Assembly: GCA_041691815.1 (NCBI GenBank) | Contig: JBEPTZ010000085.1 | Span: forward strand, 1 to 18,916 | From: 70-18 sp041691815 | Lineage (GTDB): Bacteria; Pseudomonadota; Alphaproteobacteria; Acetobacterales; Acetobacteraceae | DNA length: 18,916 bases | Reading direction: 5' to 3' | Program-made: the position numbers and the translations under genes | The notes under the pieces: generated by a model | What the model saw: only the letters and a program-made list of their open reading frames with translations | What the model was told of the DNA's origin: nothing | Databases searched by the model: none | Shown here: one piece after another, positions 1 through 7,333 of the stretch | Layout: each line of letters begins with the position of its first letter | How positions within the stretch are numbered: the first letter of the stretch is position 1

Positions 1-1235
1 TCGGACAGTTCTGCCAGATGCGGCAGGATCGCCGGATCGGTGGAGAGTTTCGGGGTGCCGCGCTGGGCCCGATGCAGGCCGTAGCCGAGTTCCACCGGGA
101 TCAGTTCGAGGTCGGCCAGTGCGTCGTCCTGCCAGCGCCAGCGGGCGATCACTGATTTCCACGCCCAGGGGTCGGCCGCGAAGCCGCGGGTGTTGACGGC
201 CGAGCGCTTGTCGATGGCGTCGGCGACGTTGGCGGTGAGGTCGAGGTCGAATTTCTCGTAGAAGTCGTGGGGCAGGGCGCCGATCGTCTCGTTATGGAAG
301 ATGAAGTTGCCGAGGCTGTAGAGGATCGGCCGGCCCTGGTAGATTTCGATGCCGCGCAGGATGTGCGGGCCGTGGCCGATCACCGCGTGGGCGCCGGCGT
401 CGATGCAGGCGCGGCTGAATGCCTCCAGGAAGGTCGCCGGGCGGGTCTTGATGGCGCCGAGCATCTCATGCGCGTGAAGGCTGATCAGCACGTGGTCGCC
501 CTGGCGGCGGGCCTCGCCGATGGCCGCGACGATGCGGGCGACGTCGTGCTTGTTGGCGGTGGTCTGCACGCCGGGTTGCGGGCCGGCGCGGAAACGCTGG
601 CCGCCGAACAGCACGACTCCGTCTTCCAGTGCCGGCGCGAAGCCTTCCTTGACGCGCAGCTTGTGGCCGTCGTTGACGCCGCTTTCGTCGGCCAGCAGTT
701 GCAGCGCGTGCAGCCGGTCGGGCGGCAGGGTGTAGGTGGTGGTGTGGCGCAGCATGTTGACGCCGGGGCGGCCGCGCATGTCGGGCCGTTGCTGGCCGGC
801 GGCCGCGGTTTCGTGGAAGCTGGCGGTGATGGCGATCAGTGCGACGCGGGCGGTGGGGCATTCCAGGTAGCGCGGCCTGGTGGCGTCGGCCAGGTGGATG
901 CCGGTGCCGGCGTGCAGCATGCCGTGCGCGTCCAGCGCCCGGGCGGTGGCGGCCATGCCGTCATGCAGGTAGTCCAGCGTGTGGTTGTTGGCCAGCGAGG
1001 CCATGTTGAAGCCGAGCGCCAGCAGGTCGGCGATCACCCCTTCGGGCGCGCTGGCCCAGGTGCCGCCGCTGACCGCGTTGGGAACCGCGTCGGCGCCGGG
1101 GGTCAGCACCTCGAAATTGGTGAAGCGGACATCGGCGGCGGCGATCAGCTTCGCCAGCGCCTGTTGGTCGGCGCCGCCCGGCAGCCGGCGGGTGATGAAG
1201 CTGTCGCCGGTGGCGAGCAGGCTGAGCGGGGCCAT
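1..1235 (-). CDS. CapA family protein (PgsA/CapA-type metallophosphatase), 3' end outside window
   Basis: The frame reads from an ATG at 1235 to the window edge without a stop, about 411 codons; the C-terminus is missing. The start is supported by an AGGAG 8 nt upstream, and the protein begins MAPLSLLATGDSF. Family hallmarks fall in a single frame: FTNFEV near residue 40, SLANNHTLDY near residue 80, AVIGHGPHILRGIEIY near residue 280 and ILYSLGNFIF near residue 300. These Asp/Asn/His motifs form the calcineurin-like metal site of CapA proteins. Named members take part in poly-gamma-glutamate capsule export, but most stand-alone homologues, as here, have unknown substrates. There is no signal peptide and no capB/capC neighbour, so a capsule role should not be assumed. 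The upstream region holds the anomalous G runs. Confidence 0.88.
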   Translation of the reverse strand, partial: MAPLSLLATGDSFITRRLPGGADQQALAKLIAAADVRFTNFEVLTPGADAVPNAVSGGTWASAPEGVIADLLALGFNMASLANNHTLDYLHDGMAATARALDAHGMLHAGTGIHLADATRPRYLECPTARVALIAITASFHETAAAGQQRPDMRGRPGVNMLRHTTTYTLPPDRLHALQLLADESGVNDGHKLRVKEGFAPALEDGVVLFGGQRFRAGPQPGVQTTANKHDVARIVAAIGEARRQGDHVLISLHAHEMLGAIKTRPATFLEAFSRACIDAGAHAVIGHGPHILRGIEIYQGRPILYSLGNFIFHNETIGALPHDFYEKFDLDLTANVADAIDKRSAVNTRGFAADPWAWKSVIARWRWQDDALADLELIPVELGYGLHRAQRGTPKLSTDPAILPHLAELS

Positions 1236-1340
1236 GACGTGGTCTCCTGCGACGATCGTCTCAGGCTGCCGGATCGGGCGCGGCGCCGCAACCCTGCGGG
1301 GGGTGGGGAGGGCGGATCGGGCCAGAGCCGGGTGGTGCCG

Positions 1341-1446
1341 GGGGAACCCCCCGGGGCCCGGGGGGGGGGGGGCGGGGCGCGCGGGCGGGGGGCCGGGTTT
1401 TTTTTACACCCCGCGGGGGGGGGGGGGGGGGGTGGGCCACTGGGGG
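1341..1446. other. Low-complexity G-run region, probable assembly artefact
   Basis: The stretch holds a 13-G run (1360-1372), an 18-G run (1415-1432), an 8-T run (1398-1405) and several 4- to 6-base G or C runs. Nothing else in the window looks like this; elsewhere high GC comes from mixed C and G. It lies in the gap between the CapA start and the 3' end of the PEP-CTERM gene, beside a GC hairpin. A collapsed or miscalled stretch is the simplest explanation. If real, it would be a strong G-quadruplex former and a slippage-prone tract. Confidence 0.6.
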
Positions 1447-1461
1447 TTTTTGCCGGTTGAA

Positions 1462-1478
1462 ACCGGGGCGGCCCCGGT
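1462..1478 (-). terminator. Possible terminator hairpin of the PEP-CTERM gene
   Basis: The 8-base arms ACCGGGGC and GCCCCGGT are separated by one base, about 33 nt beyond the stop of the minus-strand PEP-CTERM gene. On that strand only a short TTT follows, so this is a weak intrinsic terminator at best. It abuts the G-run region. Confidence 0.35.
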
Positions 1479-1510
1479 CGGAGTCGCGCGGTGTCAGGCA
1501 GTCAATGGCG

Positions 1511-2530
1511 TTACGCGGCCGCGAACCGGTTGCTGCCGCGCTGGGCACGGCCACGGCGCCGCGCGAAGGCGAAGATGCCGAGCGCGCTGAGCAGCGCCAG
1601 CAGCGTTCCCGGTTCGGCCACCTGTGCGATGGGGTCCGGGGCCACCTGATCGTAGCCGCCGAACTGGCCCGACACCGTGCGGGTCACCGTGCCATCGGGT
1701 CCGTTATAGGCGAGTTCCAGCGTATGCGAGAGGTCGTAGTTGAACGACTGGCCCGCTTCCGTCACCTGGCCGGCGCCAGCCAGGACCAGCACCCAGTCGA
1801 AATCCCCGCCTGGGGTGAAATTGGCTGTGAGGGCGTCGATGGGAAGCGCGTCATACGACTCGGTGGGCACCAACCGTGTGATATTATGGTCGCGGTCCTC
1901 GTAGTAGACGTCGGGGTTGGGATCGCCGATGCTCCAGAAGAAATAGTCCAGCGCTGTCGGCCCGTTGATCAGCGGTCCGTCGGGGTCCAGCGTGCCGGGA
2001 GCGAGGATCGAAAGTATGACGTACACGCCGGGGTGGAAAGCTGCGGTCATCTCCCCCGAGATGGTCATCATGCCGGTCAAGTCGAGCACGAACTGCGCCT
2101 GGCTGTCCGAAGTCCAGGCAAACGGCTGGCCGTCCGGCGTGCTGGAGCGGAAGCCATCACCGAAAATCGCGTTGGCCCTGACAGAGGGCATGGTGCTGTC
2201 GTCGTTGGCCGCCGCGCCAACCTGCAATTTCAGTCGTCCGTTCGCCAGATCGGCCGAGCCGCTGGCCTGCACGCTGCCCCAGGTGCCTGCCTTGGCATAT
2301 TCCTCGGCAGCCAGCGAAGCCGGATCCGAATTGCTGGTCCTGATGGAGTAGGAATGGAAGCCGTATTGCGCGTTGTATTGATCGCCTTCCGGGTTGGTGC
2401 TCCCCAAAATCACCTGGTTGAATGGGATCGTCTCGGCCCGCGCCGCGGCGATGGGCGCCAGCGCCATGAAGCCGGTGACGAAGATGCCTGCTATGAGTGT
2501 GTGCTGGATCGAAGAAACGCTGTGAAACAC
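1511..2530 (-). CDS. Secreted PEP-CTERM sorting domain protein
   Basis: A 339-residue protein with a GTG start at 2530, preceded by AGGGGA at 7 nt. The N-terminus is a signal peptide: a hydrophobic stretch over about residues 10-30 ends in AAARA, with cleavage predicted just before ETIP. The C-terminus is a PEP-CTERM tail: AEPGT at about 305-309, a hydrophobic helix (LLALLSALGIFAFA), then an Arg-rich cluster (RRRGR). In this family the tail is recognised by an exosortase, and the protein is exported and often linked to exopolysaccharide. The central part is rich in Asp, Gly, Ser and Thr and looks like a beta-type extracellular domain; I recognise no enzyme motif. No exosortase or EPS gene lies in the window, so the sorting machinery must be elsewhere. 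The gene is divergent from the MlrC-family gene, with 141 nt between them. Confidence 0.88.
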   Translation of the reverse strand: MFHSVSSIQHTLIAGIFVTGFMALAPIAAARAETIPFNQVILGSTNPEGDQYNAQYGFHSYSIRTSNSDPASLAAEEYAKAGTWGSVQASGSADLANGRLKLQVGAAANDDSTMPSVRANAIFGDGFRSSTPDGQPFAWTSDSQAQFVLDLTGMMTISGEMTAAFHPGVYVILSILAPGTLDPDGPLINGPTALDYFFWSIGDPNPDVYYEDRDHNITRLVPTESYDALPIDALTANFTPGGDFDWVLVLAGAGQVTEAGQSFNYDLSHTLELAYNGPDGTVTRTVSGQFGGYDQVAPDPIAQVAEPGTLLALLSALGIFAFARRRGRAQRGSNRFAAA

Positions 2531-2671
2531 TGTGAATTCCCCTGAAATATTCCGCTTGAGTGTAGAATGAGAGCCGCTGAAGGACCAGCCGGATTAAACT
2601 CAGATTGACAAGATTCCAGTTTTTTCCGGAGAACTTCCGACCACCCCATCCTCCTGCCGTGAGATGAAATC

Positions 2672-4153
2672 ATGATTCGTATCGCTGTCCTGCACTTCTC
2701 CCACGAGACTGTCACTTTTCTCGAAAATGACACCACGCTTGACGATTTTCGTTACCCCGGCTCGCCATGTTCGGGCGAGGCGCTGCTGAAGCTGGACCCC
2801 GGCGGTTATATCGGCGGCTTCGTGCAGGTGGCACGCGAGCAGCCGGACGTGGAACTGGTCGGCATCGAGAGCCCGGGCTTCCCGAAAACCGGCACCGGCT
2901 CGGGCTGGGTCACCGAGCAGGCGTTCGAGCATTTCGTCGGCCGGATGATCGCCGAGCTGCGCGCCAGCGGGCCGTATGACGGCGTCTACCTGGCGGTGCA
3001 TGGTGCGATGGGGGCGCGCGGTGTTGCGCGGCCGGAGGCGGAGCTGGCGCGGCGGGTGCGCGAGGCGGTGGGGCCGAAGCCGCGCATCGCCGGCACCTTC
3101 GACCCGCACGGCAACGAGGACGAGGAATTCTTCCGCCACGCCGACTTCGCTTTCACCGTCAAGTATTATCCGCATTACGACAGCCATCTGCAGGGCGAGC
3201 GGGCGGCGCGCATGCTGCTGCGGGCGATCCGCGGCGACTACACGCCGGCGCATGCCACCGTGCGGGTGCCGATCATCTCGCCGACCGTGCTGCAATGGAC
3301 CGGCGCCTCGCCGTGGAGCGACCTGATCCAGCGCGCGCTGGTGTGGGAGGCGCGGTCGGTGGACACCTATGTCAACGTGTTTTTCGGCTTCCCGTGGGCG
3401 GACGTGCCGGATGTCGGCATGACCATCCAGGTGACCACCAACGACAATCCGGCGCTGGCCCGGCGGGTTGCCGACGACATGGCGCAATGGGCCTGGCGCA
3501 AGCGTGAGGCGCTGCTGAACACCACCAGGGTGCTGTCGATCGCCGAGGGCGTGGCCGCCGCGCGCGATGCCGCCAAGCCGGCGATCCTGGCCGACCATTC
3601 CGACCGCTCCGGCTACGCCACCTGGCTGTTGCGCGAAATCCTGGCGCAGAAGCTGCGAAATACGCTGGTGGCCACCATCGCCGACGGCAAGCTGGTGGAA
3701 CGCCTGGTCGAGCGTGGCATCGCGGTGGGCGACGCGTTCGATGAGCCGGTGGGCGGCAGGGTGGACCCCTCGGCCGGGGTGCCGGTGCGCGTTACCGGCC
3801 GGGTGCTGGCGCTGCCCGGCGGCGTCCGGCGCGGCAATGCGCAGACCTGGATCGTGGTCGATGTCGGCCAGGGCAACGTGGTGGCGATCAGCCCCTATCT
3901 GGTGCAGATCATCGAGCCCGACGATCTGCGGGCCTATGGCCTGGAACCCAACGACTTCGAGATCATTGCCATCAAGTCCCGCGTGCATTTCCGCCGCGGG
4001 TTCGATGATAGCGGTTTCGCGCAGAGCATCTTCGTGGTCGAGCCGGATGAGCCGTTCCTCGGCACGGTACGGCTGGATGGGCTGCACTACCGCAACGTCG
4101 ATCTCAAGGCGTTCTATCCGTACGGCAACCCGGTGTTTCCGCCGGCGGAATAG
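2672..4153 (+). CDS. M81 family metallopeptidase (microcystinase C / MlrC-like)
   Basis: A 493-residue protein, the usual length for the MlrC family (DUF1485 domain followed by the MlrC C-terminal domain). It carries the family's metal-site segments: HET near residue 12, FDPHGN with D144 and H146, and YPHYDSH with H168. A second conserved block, DHSDRSGYAT, falls near residue 310. The family's typical HETNTF reads HETVTF here. The founding member degrades linearised microcystin, but the many homologues in soil and aquatic proteobacteria probably act on other amide substrates, so the microcystin name is not a substrate prediction. No signal peptide is present. The ribosome binding site is weak (GAGATGAAATC just before the ATG). 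The gene stands alone on its strand; no transporter or other catabolic gene adjoins it. Confidence 0.85.
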   Translation: MIRIAVLHFSHETVTFLENDTTLDDFRYPGSPCSGEALLKLDPGGYIGGFVQVAREQPDVELVGIESPGFPKTGTGSGWVTEQAFEHFVGRMIAELRASGPYDGVYLAVHGAMGARGVARPEAELARRVREAVGPKPRIAGTFDPHGNEDEEFFRHADFAFTVKYYPHYDSHLQGERAARMLLRAIRGDYTPAHATVRVPIISPTVLQWTGASPWSDLIQRALVWEARSVDTYVNVFFGFPWADVPDVGMTIQVTTNDNPALARRVADDMAQWAWRKREALLNTTRVLSIAEGVAAARDAAKPAILADHSDRSGYATWLLREILAQKLRNTLVATIADGKLVERLVERGIAVGDAFDEPVGGRVDPSAGVPVRVTGRVLALPGGVRRGNAQTWIVVDVGQGNVVAISPYLVQIIEPDDLRAYGLEPNDFEIIAIKSRVHFRRGFDDSGFAQSIFVVEPDEPFLGTVRLDGLHYRNVDLKAFYPYGNPVFPPAE

Positions 4154-4179
4154 CGCCACCGGACCCCGCCGCCGCCGTG

Positions 4180-4201
4180 CGCGCCACCCTGGCCTGGCGC
4201 G
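4180..4201 (+). terminator. Possible weak terminator hairpin after the MlrC gene
   Basis: Arms CGCGCCA and TGGCGCG (7 bp) are separated by 8 nt and lie 27 nt past the MlrC stop. No T tract follows, so if it acts at all it would be a pause or a processing-stable 3' end. Confidence 0.25.
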
Positions 4202-4329
4202 TCAGGGCATGATTCGGCGTGTTGCCCGCAACTGCACGCCGGGCCGGCTTCGCGGCTGCGATCGCAAGATGTTAGCGCGTGAATGTTGCGGTGCAGCATG
4301 CTGGCGCCATCGCTTCGACACAATTTTAT

Positions 4330-4358
4330 TTCAAAACAATGGGCTATCGTGCGATACT
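4330..4358 (+). promoter_or_regulatory. Candidate sigma-70-type promoter for the glycine-zipper lipoprotein
   Basis: TTCAAA (4330-4335) and GATACT (4353-4358) are 17 nt apart, each matching 4 of 6 consensus bases. They sit in a short A/T-rich island that stands out from its GC-rich surroundings. The predicted start near 4365 would leave a leader of about 30 nt before the ATG at 4396. Confidence 0.4.
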
Positions 4359-4395
4359 AAGATATCGTCAACCGCCGCCCCTGCAGGAGACCACG

Positions 4396-4782
4396 ATGCG
4401 CAACCTGATCGTGCTGGCCGCCGCCCTGCCGTTGCTGGCGGGCTGCGGCTCCGACCAATTCTCCCGCGTCAGCACCGGCGCCGGCGCCGGGGCCGGCGCC
4501 GGCGCCACCATCGGCCTGCTCGGCGGCCCGATCGGCGTCGGCGTTGGCGCCATCATCGGTGCCGGGGTCGGGGCGGTGACCGGGGGGGTGACCACCTCGG
4601 ATCAGCTCGATCTCGGCAAGCCGATCTGGCAAGAAAAGAACGATGGCGCGCCACCAGTGGCCCGCGTTTCCAACGACCCGCAGTACCGGCCGCCGGCGCC
4701 GGCGCAATTGCAGCAGCCCTATGTGCCGGATGACAGCGGCGGCGCGGTGACCAGCCAGCCGCTGGGCGCGCCGCGCTCGTAG
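4396..4782 (+). CDS. Glycine-zipper outer-membrane lipoprotein
   Basis: A 128-residue protein. The start at 4396 is chosen because AGGAG precedes it and because it places a complete lipoprotein signal at the N-terminus: MRNLIVLAAALPLLAGC, with the lipobox LAGC. An in-frame start further upstream would bury this signal. Residues about 28-66 are an alternating Gly/Ala/Ile/Val stretch (GAGAGAGA, then GVGVGAIIGAGVGAV), the glycine-zipper pattern of OsmB- or Rick_17kDa-like lipoproteins that insert into or oligomerise at membranes. The remainder is a Pro/Gln-rich tail. The residue after Cys is Gly rather than Asp, so outer-membrane sorting is expected. The function is unknown; such proteins are often tied to envelope or osmotic stress. 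The stop is only 2 nt from the convergent CBS gene. Confidence 0.8.
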   Translation: MRNLIVLAAALPLLAGCGSDQFSRVSTGAGAGAGAGATIGLLGGPIGVGVGAIIGAGVGAVTGGVTTSDQLDLGKPIWQEKNDGAPPVARVSNDPQYRPPAPAQLQQPYVPDDSGGAVTSQPLGAPRS

Positions 4783-4784
4783 CG

Positions 4785-5219
4785 CTACGCCACGCCGCCG
4801 ACATAGGCCTTCAGGCTGTCCACCTCGTGTTCCTGCTGCTCCAGGCGGGATTTCACCACGTCGCCGATGCTGATAATGCCGACCAGCCGGGCCTGATCCA
4901 GCACCGGCAGATGGCGCAAACGCCGCTCGGTCATCAGCTTCATCGCCTGCTCCACCGTGGTGGCCGGCGTGATGGTGATGAGATCGCGGGTCATCAACTG
5001 CGCCGCCGTCATTGCCAGGGTTGCCGCCCCGTGGCGCGCCAGGCCGTGCATGATGTCGCGCTCGCTGACGATGCCCAGCACCTGGGCGGCGGAATCGCGC
5101 ACCAGCACCGCACCAAATCCGCGCGCCGACAGCAACGCCACCACGTCGGCCACCGTGTCGGTGGGATGCACGGCGGCCACATCATGGCCCTTGTGTTTCA
5201 GAATCGCTGCGACAGTCAT
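4785..5219 (-). CDS. Stand-alone two-CBS-domain protein
   Basis: A 144-residue protein starting MTVAAILKHKG at 5219, with AAGGAG 8 nt upstream; a longer in-frame start at 5258 lacks such a site and would overlap the leader hairpin. Two CBS motifs fill the chain, roughly residues 8-62 and 75-132, with the typical endings VLGIVSERDIMHGL and LVGIISIGDVVKSRL. Paired CBS domains form a Bateman module that binds adenine nucleotides. Without a fused enzyme the partner cannot be named. Proteins of this size and order are common in alphaproteobacteria and are usually annotated as CBS domain-containing inosine-monophosphate-dehydrogenase-like proteins, although no IMPDH catalytic part is present. It is transcribed separately, with its own candidate promoter and a leader of about 108 nt. 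Confidence 0.88.
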   Translation of the reverse strand: MTVAAILKHKGHDVAAVHPTDTVADVVALLSARGFGAVLVRDSAAQVLGIVSERDIMHGLARHGAATLAMTAAQLMTRDLITITPATTVEQAMKLMTERRLRHLPVLDQARLVGIISIGDVVKSRLEQQEHEVDSLKAYVGGVA

Positions 5220-5257
5220 CGGTCGGCTCCTTCCGTGTTCAGCGGAGCGGGGCCACA

Positions 5258-5309
5258 CCCGTCATACCAGGTCGCCATGACGGGCAGACCCGCCTGCGCC
5301 CCCAGGCGG
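5258..5309 (-). promoter_or_regulatory. Structured 5' leader of the CBS gene (two hairpins)
   Basis: Within the leader there is a perfect 8-bp stem, CCCGTCAT (5258-5265) with ATGACGGG (5277-5284) around an 11-nt loop. Next to it is a 7-bp stem, CCGCCTG (5290-5296) with CAGGCGG (5303-5309) around 6 nt. Neither is followed by a T tract. They match no riboswitch class I recognise. A protein-binding or RNA-stability role is possible, but so is chance in GC-rich DNA. Confidence 0.35.
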
Positions 5310-5333
5310 ATGCCAGAGGGTCAACCTATGTAG

Positions 5334-5363
5334 AGTATACGGCAGCGAAATCATCGGATGCAA
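5334..5363 (-). promoter_or_regulatory. Candidate promoter for the CBS gene
   Basis: On the minus strand TTGCAT (5358-5363) is followed after 18 nt by TATACT (5334-5339), which matches TATAAT at 5 of 6 bases. Transcription would start near 5327, giving the structured leader of about 108 nt. The position between the hairpin element and the gene fits a separate transcription unit. Confidence 0.45.
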
Positions 5364-5390
5364 AAAACAGGTGTGCAGTGCAGCAAGGGT

Positions 5391-5524
5391 GTTCTTTTTT
5401 GAAAAAAAGAACCAAAAAAATCTATCCGCCTTGCAAAAAAGGTGGGGGTGGAGACTCCGGTGTCTCCACCCCCACCGATGTTGCAAGGCGGATGAAAAAA
5501 CTTCTTTTTGTTCACAAAAAGAAG
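5391..5524. repeat. Composite hairpin element, copy A
   Basis: The element has nested symmetry. On the left is an A/T hairpin with arms GTTCTTTTTT and AAAAAAGAAC (5391-5412). Then comes a 13-bp inverted repeat, ATCCGCCTTGCAA (5424-5436) with TTGCAAGGCGGAT (5481-5493). Inside that is a 15-bp GC palindrome, GGTGGGGGTGGAGAC (5441-5455) with its complement (5462-5476) around 6 nt. On the right is a second A/T hairpin, CTTCTTTTTG with CAAAAAGAAG (5501-5524). Copy B shares both hairpin types and the TTGCAAGGCGGAT block in inverted orientation. No convincing protein is encoded: the short frames across it are Lys/Phe-rich translations of the A/T arms. It begins 7 nt beyond the ABC exporter stop. Confidence 0.85.
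5495..5524 (-). terminator. Intrinsic terminator of the NdvA-like exporter gene (right arm of copy A)
   Basis: Read on the minus strand, the 10-bp stem CTTCTTTTTG/CAAAAAGAAG (loop 4 nt) is followed directly by six T residues (5495-5500). It starts 7 nt past the exporter stop. The stem is A/T-rich, so efficiency is uncertain, but geometry and position fit. Confidence 0.6.
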
Positions 5525-5531
5525 ACCTTGC

Positions 5532-7286
5532 TCAACTCACCGGTGACAACTGCGTCGCCACCAGTTCGGCAAACCGGCCCTGTTGCGCCAGCAGCGTGTG
5601 GAAATCACCGCGCTCGACGATGCGGCCGTTGTCGAACACCAGGATTTCATCGGCGTCGCGCACGGTGGAGAGTCGGTGGGCGATGATGAAGGTGGTGCGG
5701 CCTTGCATCAGGGTTTTCAGCGCCCGCGACACCCGCGCTTCGGTGGCGGCGTCGAGTGCGCTGGTGGCTTCGTCGAGGATCAGGATCGGCGGGTCTTTCA
5801 GCAGCGCGCGGGCGATCGCCAGGCGCTGGCGCTGGCCGCCTGAGAGGGTGCTGCCGCGCTCGCCGACCATGGTGTCGTAGCCGTGCGGCTGGCGGATGAT
5901 GAATTCGTGCGCGTCGGCCATCTTGCAGGCCTGTTCGAGTATCTCGGCGGTGGCGTCGGGGTTGCCGATCAGCAGATTCTCGCGGATCGAGCGGTTGAGT
6001 AGCATGCTCTCCTGGAACACCACGCCGATCGCCTGGTGCAGGCTTTGCAGCGTCACGTCGCGGATGTCCTGGCCGCCGATCAGCACCCGGCCGGAATCCG
6101 GGTCCCAGGCGCGTTGCAGCAGCGCCATCGCGGTGGACTTGCCGGCGCCGGTCTGGCCGACCAGCGCCACCGAGCTGCCGGGCCGGGCGGTGAACGACAC
6201 CTCGGACAGGATCGGCGGGCCGCCGGGATAGGCGAAGGTGACCGCCTCGAACGACACTGCCTCGGCCGGGCGGGCCAGGGGCGCGGCGTTCGGGCGCTCC
6301 GGCACCGAGCTTTGCGCGTCCAGCACCGCGAAGAACTCGCGCAGATTCGGCACCTCGAAGAACAGCCTGGCGCTGAAGCTCATCGCACCGTCCAGCCGGC
6401 CGATCAGCATGGTCGCCAGCCCCATGAAGCTGACGATCTCGCCGACGCTGGCCTGGCCCTGCACATGCAAAATAGTGCCGATCAGCACGATGGCGATCAC
6501 CGCGATGGTGCTGGCGGCACGGGTCATCACGTTGACCACCGCCCACCAGTTGAGGATCGGGAACTGGTGCTTGATCACCTGCTGGACGATCTCGCCGAAG
6601 CGGTTGGTTTCGGCCGCCAGCCTGGTGAACGCCTGCATCACGGTGACGTTGGCCAGGGTGTCCTGGGCGTTGCCGGCAAGCTGGATCTGATAGCGCTGCG
6701 CCTGCTGCTGGCCGGCCTCGGTGCGGCGGATCACGATCAGCGTGAGGGTGCAGAACAGCACCACCAGCACGATCAGCGCCGAGGCCAGCCGCCAGTTGAT
6801 GAACAAGGTCAGCGGCAGCAGCACCAGCACCGCGACGAAGGTGGAAAGCTGGTCGCGGAAGAACGACAGCCACAGCCAGAACAGCGAATCCGCCCCCGAC
6901 AGCATGATCTTCATCAACCGTCCGCTCTGCGCATCGCCATGAAAACTCGGCGGCAGGGTCAGCACATGGCTGAAGAACCGGCTCATCGCCGCCAGCCGGT
7001 TGCGGTGCGCCAGCCGCTCGGAATGCAGGGCTGCGATAATGTTGGCGACAATGCCGGCCAGCCCGATCACCGCCCAGATGCCGAGCAGCCTGGCCGCCTC
7101 ATGCCATAGCTCCGCCCGGTCCATGCTGGAGGCACGCGACAGCAGGCCGATCACCAGGCCGAACAGGATCGGGTCGAGAAATTGCAACGCCGCGACCAGC
7201 AGGTTGGCGGCGCCCAGGGCCGCGGCCAGCCTGAGGTCACGGCCCAAGAAAACCAGGCTGCGGCGGTAGACTGCGAAGAAGGTCAT
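5532..7286 (-). CDS. ndvA: NdvA/ChvA-like ABC exporter (fused permease and ATPase)
   Basis: A 584-residue half-transporter, close to the 588 or so of rhizobial NdvA. Residues 1-320 are the type I exporter membrane domain with about six helices. The ATPase domain has Walker A GQTGAGKST (K383), signature LSGGQ (481-485), Walker B ILILDEA (D505, catalytic E506) and the switch histidine H537 in IIAHRLSTV. The N-terminus (MTFFAVYRRSL) and overall pattern resemble the cyclic beta-1,2-glucan exporters NdvA/ChvA, which export periplasmic glucan in osmotic adaptation. No glucan synthase (ndvB/chvB) is nearby, so the substrate is inferred; a lipid-A-type MsbA relative is the main alternative. A TGA four codons upstream confines the start to this ATG (or a CTG just before it). 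No clear ribosome binding site precedes it, and the leader is essentially repeat copy B. Confidence 0.75.
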   Translation of the reverse strand: MTFFAVYRRSLVFLGRDLRLAAALGAANLLVAALQFLDPILFGLVIGLLSRASSMDRAELWHEAARLLGIWAVIGLAGIVANIIAALHSERLAHRNRLAAMSRFFSHVLTLPPSFHGDAQSGRLMKIMLSGADSLFWLWLSFFRDQLSTFVAVLVLLPLTLFINWRLASALIVLVVLFCTLTLIVIRRTEAGQQQAQRYQIQLAGNAQDTLANVTVMQAFTRLAAETNRFGEIVQQVIKHQFPILNWWAVVNVMTRAASTIAVIAIVLIGTILHVQGQASVGEIVSFMGLATMLIGRLDGAMSFSARLFFEVPNLREFFAVLDAQSSVPERPNAAPLARPAEAVSFEAVTFAYPGGPPILSEVSFTARPGSSVALVGQTGAGKSTAMALLQRAWDPDSGRVLIGGQDIRDVTLQSLHQAIGVVFQESMLLNRSIRENLLIGNPDATAEILEQACKMADAHEFIIRQPHGYDTMVGERGSTLSGGQRQRLAIARALLKDPPILILDEATSALDAATEARVSRALKTLMQGRTTFIIAHRLSTVRDADEILVFDNGRIVERGDFHTLLAQQGRFAELVATQLSPVS

Positions 7287-7300
7287 GGGCAGGAATCAGC

Positions 7301-7333
7301 AAAAAAGGTCTTCTTTTTGTGAACAAAAAGAAG
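7301..7333 (-). terminator. Terminator-like hairpin between pdxY and the exporter gene (arm of copy B)
   Basis: On the minus strand the 10-bp hairpin is followed, after ACC, by six T residues (7301-7306). The T run ends only 14 nt before the exporter ATG. If it terminates pdxY transcripts, the exporter gene would need read-through or a promoter inside the element. Confidence 0.4.

Noticed and set aside
267..1460. A plus-strand 397-codon frame over the CapA gene
   Set aside because: The Gly/Ala/Val-rich translation ends in poly-Gly from the G runs; CapA motifs lie on the other strand.
2605..2633. TTGACA at 2605-2610 as the -35 of an MlrC promoter
   Set aside because: No acceptable -10 lies 16-18 nt downstream; the best is GAGAAC with 3 of 6 matches.
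2600..4159. A 519-codon open frame antisense to the MlrC gene
   Set aside because: The composition is shadow-like and it covers the whole of a well-supported gene.
5262..5880. Short frames across copy A with KKKN- and FFF-type peptides
   Set aside because: They are translations of the A/T hairpin arms in several frames, with no ribosome binding sites and no conserved protein pattern.
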